A DNA stretch of 21,419 nt from Owenia fusiformis. Taxonomy: Eukaryota > Annelida > Polychaeta > Sabellida > Oweniidae. Shown piece by piece: positions 1 to 12,300 of this stretch. The notes beneath the pieces were generated by a model. It searched no databases. It worked only from the letters and a program-made list of their open reading frames with translations, and was not told where the DNA came from. The stretch covers positions 1 through 21,419 of the forward strand of contig CAIIXF020000343.1 of the NCBI GenBank assembly GCA_903813345.2, written 5' to 3'. The position numbers were made by a program, and so were the translations under genes. Positions within the stretch are counted from its first letter, which is position 1, and the number at the start of each line of letters is the position of its first letter.

Positions 1-350
1 GCTGTATACCGACAATCCGACGGTAAAAGGCTTGTAATGGAAGATGTATGATAAGAGTAGAAGTATATGATAAGTATTGTTGAAAGTCTGTATTGATGTT
101 GAACAAAAATAACTTTAAACGGGAATCCTATCGACACAGGTTTTAAAGCAAATGGTCCAAAAGTGAATTTCGCGTGACAAAAATGGCGGCCATTTTGAAA
201 ATAGCCGAGCTTTTGAACCAGGAATCATAGGGGGTTCTCTATATTGATGTTGAACAAAAATTAATTAAAACGGGAATCCTAGTGACAGAGGTCGGTTTTA
301 TAAAGGGGCCAATTGTTGACTGACGGACGGATAGACGGACAAGTGAGTGA
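1..350. repeat. dispersed repeat fragment with an internal duplicated block
   Basis: Two related blocks, each beginning GATGTTGAACAAAAAT and continuing CGGGAATCCTA, start near 96 and 245. Between them is AAAATGGCGGCCATTTT, an odd-centre palindrome at about 180-196. The stretch ends with GACGGACGGATAGACGGAC and CACCATGTGAGCTA, a tail I associate with dispersed repeats of bivalves (memory, not searched). No coding frame is seen. Confidence 0.5.
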
Positions 351-740
351 TTGCAATAGTTCACCATGTGAGCTAAAAAGTGACAAAGGCACCACCACCT
401 AAGTCCTTTATATTAATTACCACTGTAATAGAGATTACATATGACCACTTGATTACCTCGGCCTTCTTCATGAATATTTCCGCTCTATTTACTATAAATG
501 ACGAGATTAATCGGGATAATGATAATAAATGACTAGATCTAATAAATTCCCGCACAAATGGAATTTATCAATACGCTTCCGTAATGTTGCTCCGTCCGCT
601 CCACGTGTTATTTGTTTACAAATAGACTGACGTCACTGGCTAAATCTCGTTTATCGTGAGAATTGGCATTGCCAAAATGGCTTGACCTAATCAATGGCTT
701 CGCTACAAGAAGCGTCTGTACATTCTATGAATATCTTCAG

Positions 741-1851
741 TAAGAGGACAATATACGAAAAAATAATATTGTAAGTTCTTTATAAGGTAATCATTTTATC
801 ATTAAACAAACTTATTTGTAACATTTATACAACACCACATTTTACAATAGGTGACTTACAGTCTGAATTTATTCAGACGAAGGATACAGTCTAGGGTATG
901 TACATGTATTTACTGAACTAGATATTCACATGTAAATATTCTCTCATATATTTCAAAATTATATTCTATTAAATTCTTCAAAAAAAATTCTAGTATAAAC
1001 AAGATATTTCATGATAATCAGGAATATGTCTAAGCTGACTGAGACAATGGATATTAACTGCAGCGTATCAACTTGGGAATATAAATTAGGGTATATTCAA
1101 ACAAGACATAGTTTCCAAAATCATAAAATACCTGCATTGAAAAAATGATATTCATCAACAAAAATAAAGCTTTACATGATAAAACAAACACAAAATCTTC
1201 ATTGCACACTTTGATTACTCGTGTTTAAATCCCACTTGGGTAGCAACACAATAGAATTTGCTGTGGTTTATTTTTAAGAATGTATGGTTTTATCAAAAGG
1301 AAAGTGCATTATTTTTCTATTGTTTTTAAAGAATGTACACTTGGCAAGCTATCAAAAACAAGTGAGACATAAATGACCATTGACAGTTTTTGATAGTTTT
1401 CATTCCCTAAAAACAATATACAAAAATACATGTACCCTTCTCTTGTTACTGTGCATTCTTTAGAATAAAACAATTTATCAATTTTTGTTGCTATCTACAT
1501 CATTGATCTTATCTTACTTACAAATATTCTGCTGTATTCAAATGCAATGTTCTGGACTGGACGGTCACCTGTAGTGCACTGAAGCTAGACTAATTATAGC
1601 CCACTCAGTCACTTAAATCAACTCACACTCATGAGGTCAATGCAACCAACTCTTTTTGTTGTTACAATTAATTGGCTATATAACTACATGAACAGTCAAC
1701 TCAAAAGAACTCACTCACTTACATGTATCAAACCACTTACCCCTACATGAACAGTCAACACAAAAGAAATAAAATTTTCCAGATTAGATCATTGACCATT
1801 TACCTGCAATATACCATTTACCTGTTATAAGAATGTGTGTGATTTAAGTAA
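741..1851. other. AT-rich flank or 3' UTR, no recognisable feature
   Basis: This stretch is AT-rich with scattered short direct repeats such as CATGAACAGTCAAC (near 1688 and 1746), and has no long frame. Together with 1950-3194 it could be the long 3' UTR of the minus-strand gene or intergenic DNA; the sequence does not decide. Confidence 0.4.
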
Positions 1852-1949
1852 GATAAAGCATTCGAATTCGATTTGATAAGAAATAATAACCTCAGGCCTT
1901 CGGCCTTCGGTGTATTATTTCTTATAAAATCTCATTCTTATGCTTTATC
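1852..1949. repeat. 98-bp imperfect hairpin, MITE-like
   Basis: GATAAAGCA at 1852-1860 pairs with TGCTTTATC at 1941-1949. The pairing continues inward through ATAAGAAATAAT and ATTATTTCTTAT to a loop with a direct duplication (GGCCTTC GGCCTTCGG). The arms are about 35 bases with a few mismatches. It could be a small foldback element or a structured part of a 3' UTR. No clear target duplication is seen. Confidence 0.65.
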
Positions 1950-2446
1950 CAGTACAGAATAAACGGATACATGTATATCAATTGTCATCATTTTCACTGA
2001 GTTACAATTAGAATATATATATAACAAAAGTATGTAGCAATTAGTAACAGATCTAGAACACTGCCTGGTAATGCTGCCCACCAACCGCTGAATGCCAGTC
2101 ACAAACAAAAACAGGAGCTAAATTAATTTGATGCTATTTCTTTATAGTGGTGAGATAATAACAGCATGCATGTTCAACATTTTCTAATCTATATTTATAG
2201 CTTCCTTAACACACAACTGAACAAAATGAGGAAGGTACCATAAGATGAAAAGGCACAATGAGAAGAACAGCTGCAAACTCTCATTACAGTTGTACAATAT
2301 ATAAAAATCTTAATTGAAAAATAAAAGTCTTTGTACAAATGAGGCTAGTTCATATTTCAATTAATAAGTTGATAGTACAATTAGGTTAAACAATAAACTC
2401 TGGTTATGTAGAATTTTGTAAAAATACATTATAAATGGGTTTATTT

Positions 2447-2520
2447 AACCATGGACTTTCTCTTGATTCAACCACGGATGTTCTCTTGATTCAACCATGG
2501 ACTTTCTCTTGATTCAACCA
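2447..2520. repeat. 23-bp tandem repeat, three copies
   Basis: The unit AACCATGGACTTTCTCTTGA plus TTC occurs three times in a row, the middle copy with two changes (CACGGATGT). It is followed by a partial fourth copy. Confidence 0.85.
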
Positions 2521-2917
2521 CATACACTTGCTTTCAAGCCATTACAGATTTGACAGATATAGATGTCTCCTAGGGATATCTGGTAGTTACATGATCTAAT
2601 AAGACATTAACCTGCAAAATGTCACCACCTGTCATTTGTTACAGACACCGAATGCCAACTGCCATCACAAAAAGTGGGAGACCATAACAATATGTCACCA
2701 CTTTTGGTAGTGACATACAAATCTAAATTTGTGGTAAATTTTAACAAGGTACATGACAGACCTCACTAGGTCTTGTCTTCAGTACTCCCTGAAATGTTCT
2801 CACTTCATCAACAGACACTTTTAGCACACATGTACATGTAGTACTTTTTGTTGCAAATATCATTTCCCCTTAGTCTAAAACAAAATCGTGTTCATATTCA
2901 CTTCTGATTGATGTACA

Positions 2918-2923
2918 TTTATT
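2918..2923 (-). promoter_or_regulatory. candidate poly(A) signal for the TTF1-like gene
   Basis: AATAAA on the minus strand about 270 bases after the stop codon. It is the first canonical hexamer I found beyond the stop. Another lies at 2440-2445. In an AT-rich flank such hexamers arise by chance, so the choice is tentative. Confidence 0.35.
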
Positions 2924-3194
2924 CCACTGCTATTCTTAATTCCATCATAGATTTCTTAACTTAACATTAATGTAGGATAAAATTTCTGTTCCCTGAGCCT
3001 GAATTATCAACTTGCAAATACAATTCTGTTTCCAACATGTACATGTATTCAACTACAGGCTCGAACAGATATCGTTTTTCTTCATATTTTGACTCCATTT
3101 TGTTCTACTTATTCAACTGAAGAAATCGGCCTGTGTACCTAGGCTTCATGTTCAATCTGTATATACATCATATACTGCAGATATTTAATTCTCC

Positions 3195-3334
3195 TTATGC
3201 TGAGTCTGAATCAGAGTCAGATATGAATTCATTACTGGTATAATGAGTTTTCCCTGATGAACCCCTGGATTTCTTCCGTGTGCCAGTAGCCTTAAGCCGT
3301 GGCAAGTAACTGTTGTGCAGGTAGTCACATATCT
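3195..3334 (-). CDS. TTF1: TTF1-like terminal exon i
   Basis: The coding part is 140 bp, with acceptor ATGTATTCCAG and stop TAA at 3197-3195. It encodes EICDYLHNSYLPRL (first residue split with exon h), then a basic Arg/Lys/Ser/Gly-rich stretch and an acidic end with SDSDSDSA. The acidic tail after the basic run resembles the end of vertebrate TTF1 in character, not in sequence. Confidence 0.82.
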
Positions 3335-6300
3335 CTGGAATACATTACACTGTTAATGGAGTACTAAATACTCAGCTAATGAAGATAATTGTTACTAATA
3401 TAAATGTATACTGTATGTACTATTTAAAGGGAATTTCTAGGCGACAGAAATGACAAAATGTTGCTTCTGGGACGAGATCAAACGACTTTGACACAATCTT
3501 TACCTTACCTATTTTGTAATTTAACGATCAACACAAATATACATACCATATTTGAGCAGATATCGGACAAATTCATAAAAAATATTTTTTGATAGATAAA
3601 ATCATTGATTACTAACTGAAGTGTGTTTTGTGACATCCACGAAGAAGACGAAGGAGAAGATGAATACAGATTTCAGTTATTTCAATTTTGCCTTGGATTC
3701 GATTTTAAATGGGGGGCCCCCCTTAAATGCTTCTAAATGATCTTCAAATGCTTACTATGAATTCTAAAAGTACTGTTTTGGCTTCCCCGCTTCATAAAAA
3801 GAACATTTTCACCATATACTCGACTCGTAAATTTACTTCCAGTCTACTGAGAAAAATAAAAGTTCTTAGAACTTTTTCAATCCTCAGTCTAAATTTGGCA
3901 CTGTCAAACATCAACTTTGAATTGATCTTTACGAGGGTTGTCCCAGAAGTAATGCACTATATGCTCTAACTTTCTTTAATATTCTTCAATTCAGCTGAAA
4001 TTTTGTGTATATAACAGTTGAAGTTTTATCTACTATTTCCTGAAGTTTCAGCATCCAACATTAATATTAAGTCTTAATATGGTTGCTATAACAACATGGG
4101 GGCAGGGATGGGCGGGGCAGGTACCAATTTTTCTGATTATGAAAAGATCTAAAGTGTTATTTTATTAATATTTCTTTCCTTTAAATGGTCAAAATGTTTG
4201 GGAAATTGTTAAATTTATTCAGCATGATGTTAACCAAGTACGAATAATGACATTTAGCACTGTGATGTCATAATACCACATTTCAATAGTCACGAATTCA
4301 AATGCAGTCACAGTCAAGAAATTGCAAAAATGCCTGCAATTCTCACCTGATAACAGAAGGCCTTGCGTTTGGTGGCCTAATTTCATACTTCACTTGGACT
4401 CACAGCCATGCAAAACAATTCTACCATGAAGAAAGTATATAAGGAGTATATAAGAGATAGAACTACAATTATGGGGTGGCAGAAGAGATTTAAAAGAGAC
4501 GATTTGACCCTGTATGACAACTCCAAACATGGGAGGCAAAAACTCCACAAGTCACAGTGGAAGAAATTGCCGAGGGTGTTTGACCTGACAGGCATCAAAA
4601 GTACATACCATGCAAAGGGCAATATTTTGAGAAAATGTGAAATGGGACACTGTGCAATATACATCCATTAAATCTAGGATGTGCTCATAGTAATTTAGTA
4701 TCTTAAAATGTATTTTTGAGCATACTTCTTATTGCTACACCAAATGGTATTTGTTGATTAATTATTTCATATTTTCACTTTTTTATTCCTTTTGACGTGA
4801 CTGTAAAACGTGCCCCGCCCTACCCAAACTCACCAACTTGATTTTATTATAACATCAATATAGTTTTATCAGTCAACTTGAAATTTTTTAGAATAATCAA
4901 AATGTCTCTAAGGAACATTTACTGAAAATTTCATGGAAAAATATCAATTTTTGATAAAGTTAGAGCATATAGTGCATTACTTCTGGGACAACCCTCGTAT
5001 ACTGTACATATTTCAAAAATAGGTTCACCAAAGAAGGAATTAGACCAGGAAACCATGTCTATAGCCAGAAAGTGTTATCTTAAACCATTTTATCCACTAT
5101 AAATCGTAATGTTCCTTTAATACTCACAAGTGTGGGTTGAAATAAATAATGAAAAGAAAATAGAAAGGAGTTTTACAATGCTCTTTTATGTGTTTTATAG
5201 TATACCCTATTACCTCTTGTCTGTTTCTAGATCCCCTTCTAAACCCTCTGCTTGTTTTTTTTACCCCCTGCCTGTTTCTAGACTTCCTTCTAGACCATTT
5301 GCTTTTTTCATGACCCCCTGCCTGTTTCTAGCCCTCCTTCTAGACCCTCTGCTTGTTGCTTGACCCCCTGCCTCTGTTTCAAGACCCCCTTCTAGACCCT
5401 CTACTTGTTTCTTGACCCCCTGTCTGTTTCTAGACCCCATTTGTTTCTAGACCATCTGCTTGTTTCTTGACCCCCTGCCTGTTTCTAGACCCCCTTCTCA
5501 ACCCTCTGCTTGTTTCTTGACCCCCTGCCTGTTTCTAGACCCCTTTCCCCCTTCTAAACCACCTGCTTGTTGCTTGCCCCCCTGTCTCTTTCTAGACCTT
5601 CTGTCTGTTTCTAGACCCCAAAACAATGGGGGATGCAGTGAATGCCTTACCTTGAAAATCTTTGATTTTGTACTGAGGAACAGTACTTTTCAGTTTAAAC
5701 CATTGTCTTTGGAGTATCATTGGAGAAGGGATAGACCTGCAAATGCCCAGGACATAGATATGTTACAGTAAAACCATCAAGTAGTGAATATCTCATAAGC
5801 GTGAACATGAACATCTCATAAGAGTGAACATCTCATAAGCGTGAACATCTCATAAGCGTGAACACCTAAAGATGTCATGGTCCAGTTTTGGATGTCCCAT
5901 TGACTTGAATCTTATTAAAGGTGAACATAAACATAAACAGAAAATTCAAATGTATTCAATGATGGCCTAGCAAAAGGGAAAGGATAGACTGATGGATAAC
6001 TAATGGTTCAGTAAAGGGTAAACTGACACATTTGGAAACTCAGTCATGATTTAACACTCGCTTTCAATCTCAATAATTTTCTAAACTGTTTTTTTTTTCA
6101 ATTTTCAAATTAAAAACATGAAATTAAACAAAAAGATTGATGTGAATTTTGTGTGTTAATCGACTGACTCACAAGATAGACTCTAATTCCTAAACAGCCT
6201 AATTAAACTTACTCCTTGAAGTGTTCATGATGCATAGATTCCCAGTCAAGTTCACCCTCACAATATGCATGGCACTCATAAACCCTGAAATACAATAGAC

Positions 6301-9300
6301 CTTTGTTGTAGCTATAGCAACTATTTCACAATTCATGTGGCACAATAATCTTTATGGCAATATTATGTGTTTTGAATTATTGTAACTGTGAATTTCCATA
6401 TATATACTGCTGCGGACTCTATAAAAGACTGGCATTGGTTAGAACTGCCTATGGCCCTAGCCAGGATAAAGATACCTGTTTTTACCCTTAGATATCCAGT
6501 TACATTATCCTACCACACACAAATGCCATATGGTGTCTGTGTGACACAATTGTAACTCAAATAAAATTTTAAAGTCTTTCAATTTGATAAATTAGTGCAC
6601 ACATACCTGGTTATAATCTGAATCTTTTCTTCATTTGTTATTTGATATTTTCTGATCCCGTTCAAACTCCTTTAAAAAATATTTGGGTCCTCCTGCAAAG
6701 ATCAAGAAACCATATTTTAGATGAAAAATCAAAAGAGCCAACAAGAACTAAAAAACAAAATTATAACTGTAAATGTGGTCTTTGTTTTGTATGAAAGATG
6801 AATAAGGATGAGTCATGATATATATGCCCTTCTAATCTGAAAAATATAATTTTATTACTGTCCTAGTCATACATCTTATTTGATAAGTATATGCAGTTTT
6901 TCATGAGTTTCGATGCATATATACATATTTGTATTTCCCGCCATTTTAATTTTTTTTAAATTGCTAAATTTTCAGTTTTCACATTGAGCACAGTTTTATG
7001 GTTTTTGAATAATTAGGCGAGTGGGAGATCCAGCAAAAAGGCCTTATTTGTTGACCTTAATTAAGATAGCTTGCAACCGCATGAATCATACCTGACTATC
7101 ATAATATGAATATGTAGATTTCAAAAATGACAATAATAAAAATTGAAAAATGGCCGATCACTATGGAAACGGGACGCAAAGGCCACGCCCACTTTTTAAA
7201 TTTCTTACTTGGTGGTAAATACATTTTAGACTGTAACTTTCTCGATTTTTAACATATCTTCACATTATTGGTATCTGCTGAAGCGTAATAATGAGTTCTT
7301 TTACCTCAAGCATAAATTATGTTAATTCGCTCATTTGCATATCCATTATGACGTCATAACCCTTCTTTTGGCCTCAATTTTCGATAAAGTTACAACAAAG
7401 TAACAGTGCTTTATTAGTTACACTTCTTAAAAATGGATAAAAGTAGGTAAATGTAGTGCCAATACAAGCAAGAGTATATCGGGTTTTGGATATACAATCA
7501 GCTTGAACAAGGACATTTCTCACAAGTTTCAACAATCCTCCTCACTGATTGTGCCTTAATGCAAGAGTTGGTGACCATGCTTCTATCTAGATTAAAAAAT
7601 TGTACAGGATGAATTGCTGAGTTACTGGATATACGAGAGTACTCTTACTCTCGGGGAATTTTTCTCTTTTCTGCCCTCTTTTGGGGCTTTGGGCAAACAT
7701 AAGACATGTGAAACATACCACCAATTGACAGCTCTACAAAATATGTACCTTCTCACCACAACTCCTACAAGTAATGCCACAATGTGCACAGAGCTCTCCT
7801 CTGCTTGAAAAGCTTGATAGGCTCTCCTATATATTCCTCTTCATCTCCGTCTTTATTTGCTCAACCATCTAAGATGGTTTTCCCCCCAAATGATCACTAC
7901 CCGTAGAAGCAAAGGGGATATGACAATCCTGTTGTATTAGCTTGAGTCCTTTCTGGATCCATTCAGATTCCTGATACGCTTCCTCCCTCTGGGCCACTTG
8001 TATGGCCTGGTCAAGAGACTTTGGATCTCTTCTGTGTACTGCTGCTCTCACATCATCATCAGGTATGCATTCCCTGAGCTCTACCTCGCTAGTCTATCTT
8101 GTGAAGAGCAAGGCATCTCAGGATGTGTTGAAGCCTCCACCAGGTCATCATAGGCATACCCATCTTCCAGCTCCTGCACTAGCTGCTTAGTATCTCCCAT
8201 CAACTGGTTAGCAAGGCCTGCCTCTTCTTTTCATTATTTCACTGCTTGCTCTCCATGCAATTCTTGAAGTATGCTTTGAAGTCTAACCACAGTGTGTTCC
8301 CATTAAACAATGTGGTTGGTTTAATCTTGGTTTTCCTTCCAAATTGTGCTGTCTCAATGTATAGGTAGCAATCTGAAGCAATTTAATGAGGGTATTGTCA
8401 GGACAATTGGGTCTATTTCAAAAGAATATACTATTCTTATGTGCCACAAATTGTACATTAGATGTAAAAGTTGCATTTTGCCCCTAAAATTCAGACATTG
8501 TCCTGACAACACCCTGATCAAAGTGCCTCAGATTGCTAGCTAGTAATATTTTCTGGTAACTTAGACCTTGAGGAAGTCAATAAATCTGGTCGAAGTCTGG
8601 ATTCATTCAATCTCGATTCATCTCTTTTGGAAATACTTTGGTCTTTCCACTAGGAGTCGTCTTGGCTCTCTCATTTTTGCCCACTGGTAGTGTGTCATCC
8701 ACTTTAACACCACCAGGAGCATCTCCTCTCTTTTCTACCCTCTGAGTCACTTTTCTCTCCAGACAAGACTCCTCTTCTTGACACCTATCATTTGGAGGGG
8801 TTTCAAGCTGTTCCGATCTCAACTAGGGACCAATTTCACAATTCCACCATTTCTTCTGGAATCCTCTTCATCCAAGATTTCTCACTCAGTCTCAAACTTC
8901 CTTGACACCTCAATCATCCTCTTTGGGCAACAGAACCTATCACTGCCACCAATGTCTCACTTTGGCCTCTCCCGAGTATCCTGTATGGTCATTAAAGAAA
9001 AGATCAAAGGCGATCAATAATAAATCTTAGAGGTCTTTCTATGAGTGCTGACCTTGTTTGGTGGTACCGCAGTTAAAGATGGCTCACATAAAACAATTGC
9101 ATACACATTTTTTAATCTATTCCAACATAGATAATACAGAAAACTCAAATGTCCATATATGATTTAATGTCACTATGATTGTGTATCTTTGGGAATCAGC
9201 ACATCTCTGTTCAAGGAGTCGTCTCGTCCCTTTGGGAAATCACGTTTCTGCTCATGGACTGGGTTCAGGCTTTTGGAGTATCTTCTGCTCCGGGAGTTGT

Positions 9301-12300
9301 CTCGCTACCAGAGTGATCCCTAATCTACCTCTGCTCAAAAGAGAGCTTCATATCTATGAGCAAACTCGTCTCTCGGAAGAGTCGAGACTCTAGAAGTAAC
9401 CTCTGCTTTTGAAGTCACTTCGAAACAGGAGTAATCTGAGCCTCTGCTCTTTGGTGTGGTCCAGTACATCGATCAACAATATCAGATTATACAAACTTAT
9501 AATCACTCTTAAGAAATTAGTAACGCCTGGGAGAAATTTTCCCTCAAAGTGGTCATCGCCTACGGCGAAATGAAAGATGGCCTACCACAAGTTCTATGGG
9601 ATTTAGAAGGCAAAAGAGTGGACAGCAAACTATGCATGATGGCGCAGACCTCAGGAGGACTCACCCTTCAAGATTTTGTATTACTCTGATTCACATGATC
9701 AGTTTCTCACACCCAAGTTCAGACACCCATTATTGATGAAACCTTATTCATCCAGGAAAAGAAGATTAAGGTATCTGATTGGCTGGTGGCCAGTTACTTG
9801 GTGCCTAATTATTTGAAACTGTCTGCCGAACCAGTAAACATCAGTATGTCTATGTGTCATTATGCATATACACTACTCTTTACCAAAGAAATTGTGAACT
9901 ACAGGGAACAAAATATGAAATTAAGTCAAAATGACATCAAGTGAAACTACCTAAGACCTGTAATTGACATAGTATTGGCCAAAACTGACCATTTTAGTCC
10001 ATAACCTAACTTTGCTAAGTGGTTGATAGGTTAACATTTTAACGTCATGGGTCCCCCTAGCTATGCCTTGTGAGAGAATGGCATTATACTGACAAAAATA
10101 CATCATTTTTGTGAATGTTTTTCTGTTGCTAGGTTATCTGGTCAACTTGGACCTAGTTAACTCAGACCCTAGTTAAAGTCCCCGTCTAAAGTTTGAAAAT
10201 ATTTTTTTATCATTCATTTACTATTTGTCAGGACTTCAAAAGTAATTTTAGAGATTTTTGAACAAAAAAAAAATTTTGATGAAAAAGTTGTGAGCATTTC
10301 GTTTCTCAAATATTCAAATTTCCCGCCATTTTTCAAAAAAAGTTGAAATTTCTTGATCATCAAATATTTCTTAATGCATTTCAAAAAAGATTATCTTTTT
10401 AACACCAATGCAAAGATTGAACAAAGGACACACTATTTCAATAATAAAATGCCATATTTAATGGGCCACTTCAATGTTTTAGCATATCAAAAATATTTTG
10501 AAACATTAGTGATGTCACTAAGGTACCAAAAACTTTTTGAAAAAAATTGAAATTTTTTTTTCGATGTCAATCTTTTCTAAATATGTTAGACTTTCATAAA
10601 AAACCAATGTTGATTGTCTAACCAGATTAAAAGTAAGAATAAATTATGTTTTAGATATCATTGTACCATTGGTTTCTAGGAGAACTAAAATTTTGAAATG
10701 CATTTTTCTCAGAACCATTTTCATGCACTGATAAGTTCATTTCTCGTTTATTTATGAACCGATTTTCTTAATTTTTACGGCAAAAAACATGGGAGGATGA
10801 ATGCTATGCATTGGTATGAATTGTGGCTAATTAGAAGATATGAGTGACCTCTAAAAGTTGGTTTTAAATAAATTCACAAATTTTGGAACAAAAAGTCTAT
10901 CAAAAACCACATTTTGAAATTTAAAAAAAAAGTTTCACATATCACACTTTGATAACATTGGGTAAGACTACAATATAAGCCAAAGTGGTTTAAACTTTAC
11001 ATGGGGCCTTTAAAGGTATTCTGGGAGATACACGTGACAAAACATTGCTTCTGGAACGAGATCACACGACTTTGACATATTCTTTACCCTACCTATTTTG
11101 CAATTTAACAATCCACGCAAGTATACATACCATAATTAAGCACATATCGTACACATGATTGATCAAATCAATTATTCAGATTTTGCTGTGGATTTGATTT
11201 TAAATGCTTCTAAATGATCCTCTAATGCTTACTATGATTTCTATTCTATTTGATAAGCATTTAATCAGGGTGTTGAAGTTAACAAAATATAGAGGTATTA
11301 CATTAATTCCAATATGCAGTATGAAGAAACATATCAGTACATTTTTGTTTTAAGATACAGCTTGAAAATAACATTTATTGTTTGTAATAGATTTTGGGCA
11401 TATTTTAAAAGTTTCATGTAAAATACTATTGGTGACTACGTTTTAGGCATATTTAATCCTATTTGATTTCACATTTAGAATGTATGATTTATGATTGGCT
11501 CTTGGAATTATATATGATCACTTTTGCTTTTATACAGGGTGGTCCAAAAAAAAGTGAACCCCTGCAACTGGCCATATTTCCCTTATTACTTGCAGGAATT
11601 CTTTTTTATTTTCACATGTTGTAGAGGAAGGTCTAAAATTTATGTTGGTACCATACATTTTTCTTAGTCTTGAAATTTGCAGAAATTATAAGCCCTAACC
11701 AAACATTACTGAAAATGGATAAATTGTGATTTTCAATATCCGCGATTCTTCAACCCTTAAACACCTTTCCCCTGAGAATTTTTTAAGCTGCAGTCTTAAA
11801 GAACTAAAATTTTCTGACTTTGTTCAATTTTAAATCCTGCACATTATGGCTTATAACTAGCATCCTACATTTGTTAGTTGCAAAGTTATTGTGATCCAAG
11901 AGATGTGCTAAGCTTCCCCAGACGAAAACATTTTCCAGTGAAATCATGAGCATACCCCTATATGATCTTGAATTGTCAATATCTTCATAAATCATGGACC
12001 AATTCTAATGATATATGGCTCAAAACATTGAATATTGGATTTTCTTTTGATTTTTTAAAGATATTTGATGAAGGGGTTATCAGATTCCTGGTCACAGGGG
12101 GCAACTTCCTTCCATAAGAGGCCCCCCTCTAACTGTTGGTGTAGGTAACATACCCCTGAACTGTTGAACAGTTAAAAATGCTTCAAAATGATCAATGAAA
12201 GTGTGAAATGTGTTTTCTGCTTGAATAGTGTCCCTTTTGTCATATGGTAGGGTTTTAAACTTGTATCTCTAACTGAAAGCTGTTTAAGATAATCCGATGT

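Larger units (their letters stand above)
1950..3194. other. AT-rich 3' UTR or flank of the TTF1-like gene
   Basis: No exon or long frame is seen. The region holds a short 23-bp tandem repeat, candidate poly(A) hexamers and several ACATGTACATGTA motifs (near 2828 and 3036). At least its right-hand end must be 3' UTR of the minus-strand gene. Confidence 0.45.
3424..5120. mobile_element. TTAA-bounded non-autonomous element, split by a mariner-like insertion
   Basis: The left end reads TTAAAGGGAA and the right end TTCCTTTAA, so both ends carry TTAA and short inverted ends. A related sequence in the same orientation starts at another TTAA at 11010 (shared blocks: GTTGCTTCTGGGACGAGATC, ACGACTTTGACA, TTTACC.TACCTATTTTG). 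After removing the mariner-like element the host is about 630 bp. TTAA targets are typical of piggyBac-type transposition; no transposase is encoded. The right boundary is less sure than the left. Confidence 0.5.

Noticed and set aside
180-196. Palindrome AAAATGGCGGCCATTTT as a paired YY1-type regulatory site
   Set aside because: It lies within a dispersed repeat, and similar ATGGCGGCC phrases occur in other repeats of the window (near 20145), so a host regulatory role is not supported.
3727-3969. 80-codon plus-strand frame
   Set aside because: It lies in a dispersed repeat and runs into the inverted end of the mariner-like element; no family match.
4383-4664. 93-codon minus-strand frame
   Set aside because: It is the antisense shadow of the transposase fragment at 4408-4671.
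5130-5771. Two plus-strand Pro/Ser/Leu-rich frames (77 and 103 codons)
   Set aside because: They follow the pyrimidine-rich minisatellite and, in the second case, run antisense through exon h.
8346-9393. Plus-strand frames at 8346-8543, 8778-9020 and 9175-9393
   Set aside because: The second is antisense to the gag remnant. The others have no family match and no splice or start support.
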